This document shows, piece by piece, positions 63,115-64,000 of a stretch of 64,000 bases of DNA. Origin of the DNA: Chloroflexota bacterium (lineage in GTDB: Bacteria; Chloroflexota; Anaerolineae; Aggregatilineales; J027); the NCBI GenBank assembly GCA_016234595.1, contig JACRBG010000007.1, positions 1 through 64,000 on the forward strand. Direction: 5' to 3'. The first letter of the stretch is position 1; each line of letters starts with the position of its first letter. Both the position numbers and the translations under genes were made by a program. The notes under the pieces are model-generated. The model ran no database searches and had not been told where the DNA came from. It saw only the letters and a program-made list of their open reading frames with translations.

Positions 63115-63138
63115 AAAGCCAGCCACTGCTGGCTTTTT
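63115..63138 (+). terminator. Terminator after rpmB
   Basis: Perfect 9-bp stem AAAGCCAGC/GCTGGCTTT with a 4-nt loop, followed by TT. Symmetric, so it may also serve convergent rpe, though its minus-strand T-run is short. Confidence 0.8.
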
Positions 63139-63157
63139 GGTTCCCGACAAGACTAAT

Positions 63158-63820
63158 TTATTTTCCGGCTGCTTGCTTAATAGCTTTCATGCCACTTGCG
63201 ATACCACCCGCCGCCGCAAAAATAGCATTGCCAGCGATCAAAACATTCGCCCCAGCCTCTAAAACTTGTGGTGTAGTCTGCGCATCAATACCACCATCTA
63301 CCCCAATGTCTACCGGACGTTCCCCTAGCATCTGCCGAATTTGTCGAATTTTAGGTAATGTTTCTGGTAAAAAAGCCTGTCCACCAAACCCCGGATTGAC
63401 CGTCATCACTAGCACGATGTCGACTAGATGGGCAATCTCGCTCAGCAGCGTGGCGGGTGTATGAGGATTAATTGCCACCCCTGCCCGCACACCAAGTGAT
63501 TTGATATATTGTAGTGTGCGATGCAAATGAGGGCAGGCTTCAAAGTGTACCGTCAAAGCCGAGGCCCCAGCATCCGCAAAGGCTTGTACATGGCGGTCTG
63601 GCTCAATAATCATCAAATGCACATCCAGCGGTAAACGAGTTACCCGCCGAATAGCCTTCACCACCAATGGCCCCATCGTAATATTGGGCACGAAGACGCC
63701 GTCCATTACATCAATATGGATTTGGGACGCGCCATGCTCTGCGGCAATTTGAACTTGTTCGCCAAGCCGCGTAAAATCTGCCGAAAGCACTGAGGGAGCA
63801 ATTTTGACGGAATGGGCCAC
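63158..63820 (-). CDS. rpe: Ribulose-phosphate 3-epimerase
   Basis: 220 residues from GTG 63820 (AAAGGA 10 nt upstream). TIM barrel. Metal site motifs are intact: APSVLSADFTRLGEQV, HIDVMDGVFVPNITMGP, HLMIIEPDRHV, MTVNPGFGGQAF and DGGIDAQT. Interconverts ribulose- and xylulose-5-phosphate in the pentose phosphate pathway. Cytosolic. Confidence 0.96.
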   Translation of the reverse strand: MAHSVKIAPSVLSADFTRLGEQVQIAAEHGASQIHIDVMDGVFVPNITMGPLVVKAIRRVTRLPLDVHLMIIEPDRHVQAFADAGASALTVHFEACPHLHRTLQYIKSLGVRAGVAINPHTPATLLSEIAHLVDIVLVMTVNPGFGGQAFLPETLPKIRQIRQMLGERPVDIGVDGGIDAQTTPQVLEAGANVLIAGNAIFAAAGGIASGMKAIKQAAGK

Positions 63821-63862
63821 GAAACCAGCATCCTTTGCTTAGAATCTGCTGTCAATCGCAGA

Positions 63863-63891
63863 ATTTTAACGTTGTATGGGCATAAAAACAA
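63863..63891 (-). promoter_or_regulatory. Promoter for rpe
   Basis: Minus strand -35 TTGTTT (63886-63891), 17-nt spacer, -10 TAAAAT (63863-63868). Predicted leader about 35 nt. The remaining stretch to the window edge (63892-64000) shows no gene. Confidence 0.5.
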
Positions 63892-64000
63892 TCGGGAGGA
63901 TAAGGGTAGGGGAATTGGGCCGGAGTGAACTGATAAATGTAACATGGATTAGTGATTGATTTTACCGCAAGTCCTGATTTACACTTAATTATACTGTTCG

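Noticed and set aside
1-64000. rRNA genes, CRISPR arrays, insertion sequences and further tRNAs
   Set aside because: I looked for TTCGAA-type T-arms, regular spaced repeats and transposase motifs on both strands and found none beyond the one tRNA and the recombinase; a covariance search would be decisive.

Overview
The window looks like the chromosome of a Chloroflexota (Anaerolineae-type) bacterium, with mid-range GC judged by eye. This is inferred from gene content and order, since no rRNA is present. The clues are the asp23-fakA-degV-degV-recG-coaD-(DivIVA-like)-rpmF block facing rpmB, the zinc-ribbon L28 and L32, the greA-lysS pair, and a large MoxR/DUF58/von Willebrand A (vWA) locus. Genes are dense, mostly co-directional, and often overlap by 4 bp.

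Layout. 1-2155: end of an unknown gene and a large serine recombinase whose reading frame runs antisense through a complete tRNA-Arg(CCT) unit; probably the edge of an integrated element. 2164-7068: three tandem secreted M1-type metallopeptidases. 7205-12319 (minus): a kinase-like PAS/HATPase protein that lacks its phosphoacceptor His, lysS, greA with a structured leader, a GT2 glycosyltransferase and a membrane protein. 12380-15499 (plus): a TrmA/RlmD-like protein without its catalytic Cys and Glu, an inositol-monophosphatase-family enzyme, and a duplicated pair of small membrane proteins. 15506-21012: a LOG-family protein, a small hypothetical, an ECF sigma factor with an unusual SAF-SH3-SAF membrane partner, a LysE exporter behind a strong promoter and long leader, an alpha/beta hydrolase and DUF3052.

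21013-44181 (minus) is the standout: about 23 kb and 15 co-directional genes. In transcription order they are an FHA membrane protein, a membrane protein with an amidotransferase-like fold, an ABC-2 exporter pair, a Q/G-repeat DUF4175-like protein, a lipoprotein, MoxR, a second ABC-2 pair, DUF58, a GT39-like transferase, a BatA-like vWA protein, a vWA-amidotransferase-vWA protein, a phosphodiester-glycosidase-like lipoprotein and a class IV aminotransferase. My reading is an envelope assembly or quality-control machine: MoxR and DUF58/vWA proteins act as an AAA+ chaperone system, FHA as a phosphothreonine reader and the ABC-2 pairs as exporters. That integrated role is inference.

44341-50840 (minus): a dipeptide/oligopeptide ABC transporter whose permeases carry large external insertions and whose operon holds a Cys-paired SH3-repeat lipoprotein where a binding protein would be expected. 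51173-53643 (plus): tsaE, tsaB, rimI-like and a type 4 uracil-DNA glycosylase ending in a beta-clamp-binding motif. 53672-62758 (minus): a hypothetical, a GNAT, rpmF, a DivIVA-like protein, coaD, recG, two degV (FakB-like), fakA and asp23. 62873-63820: rpmB (plus) and rpe (minus). No CRISPR array, rRNA or insertion sequence was seen.
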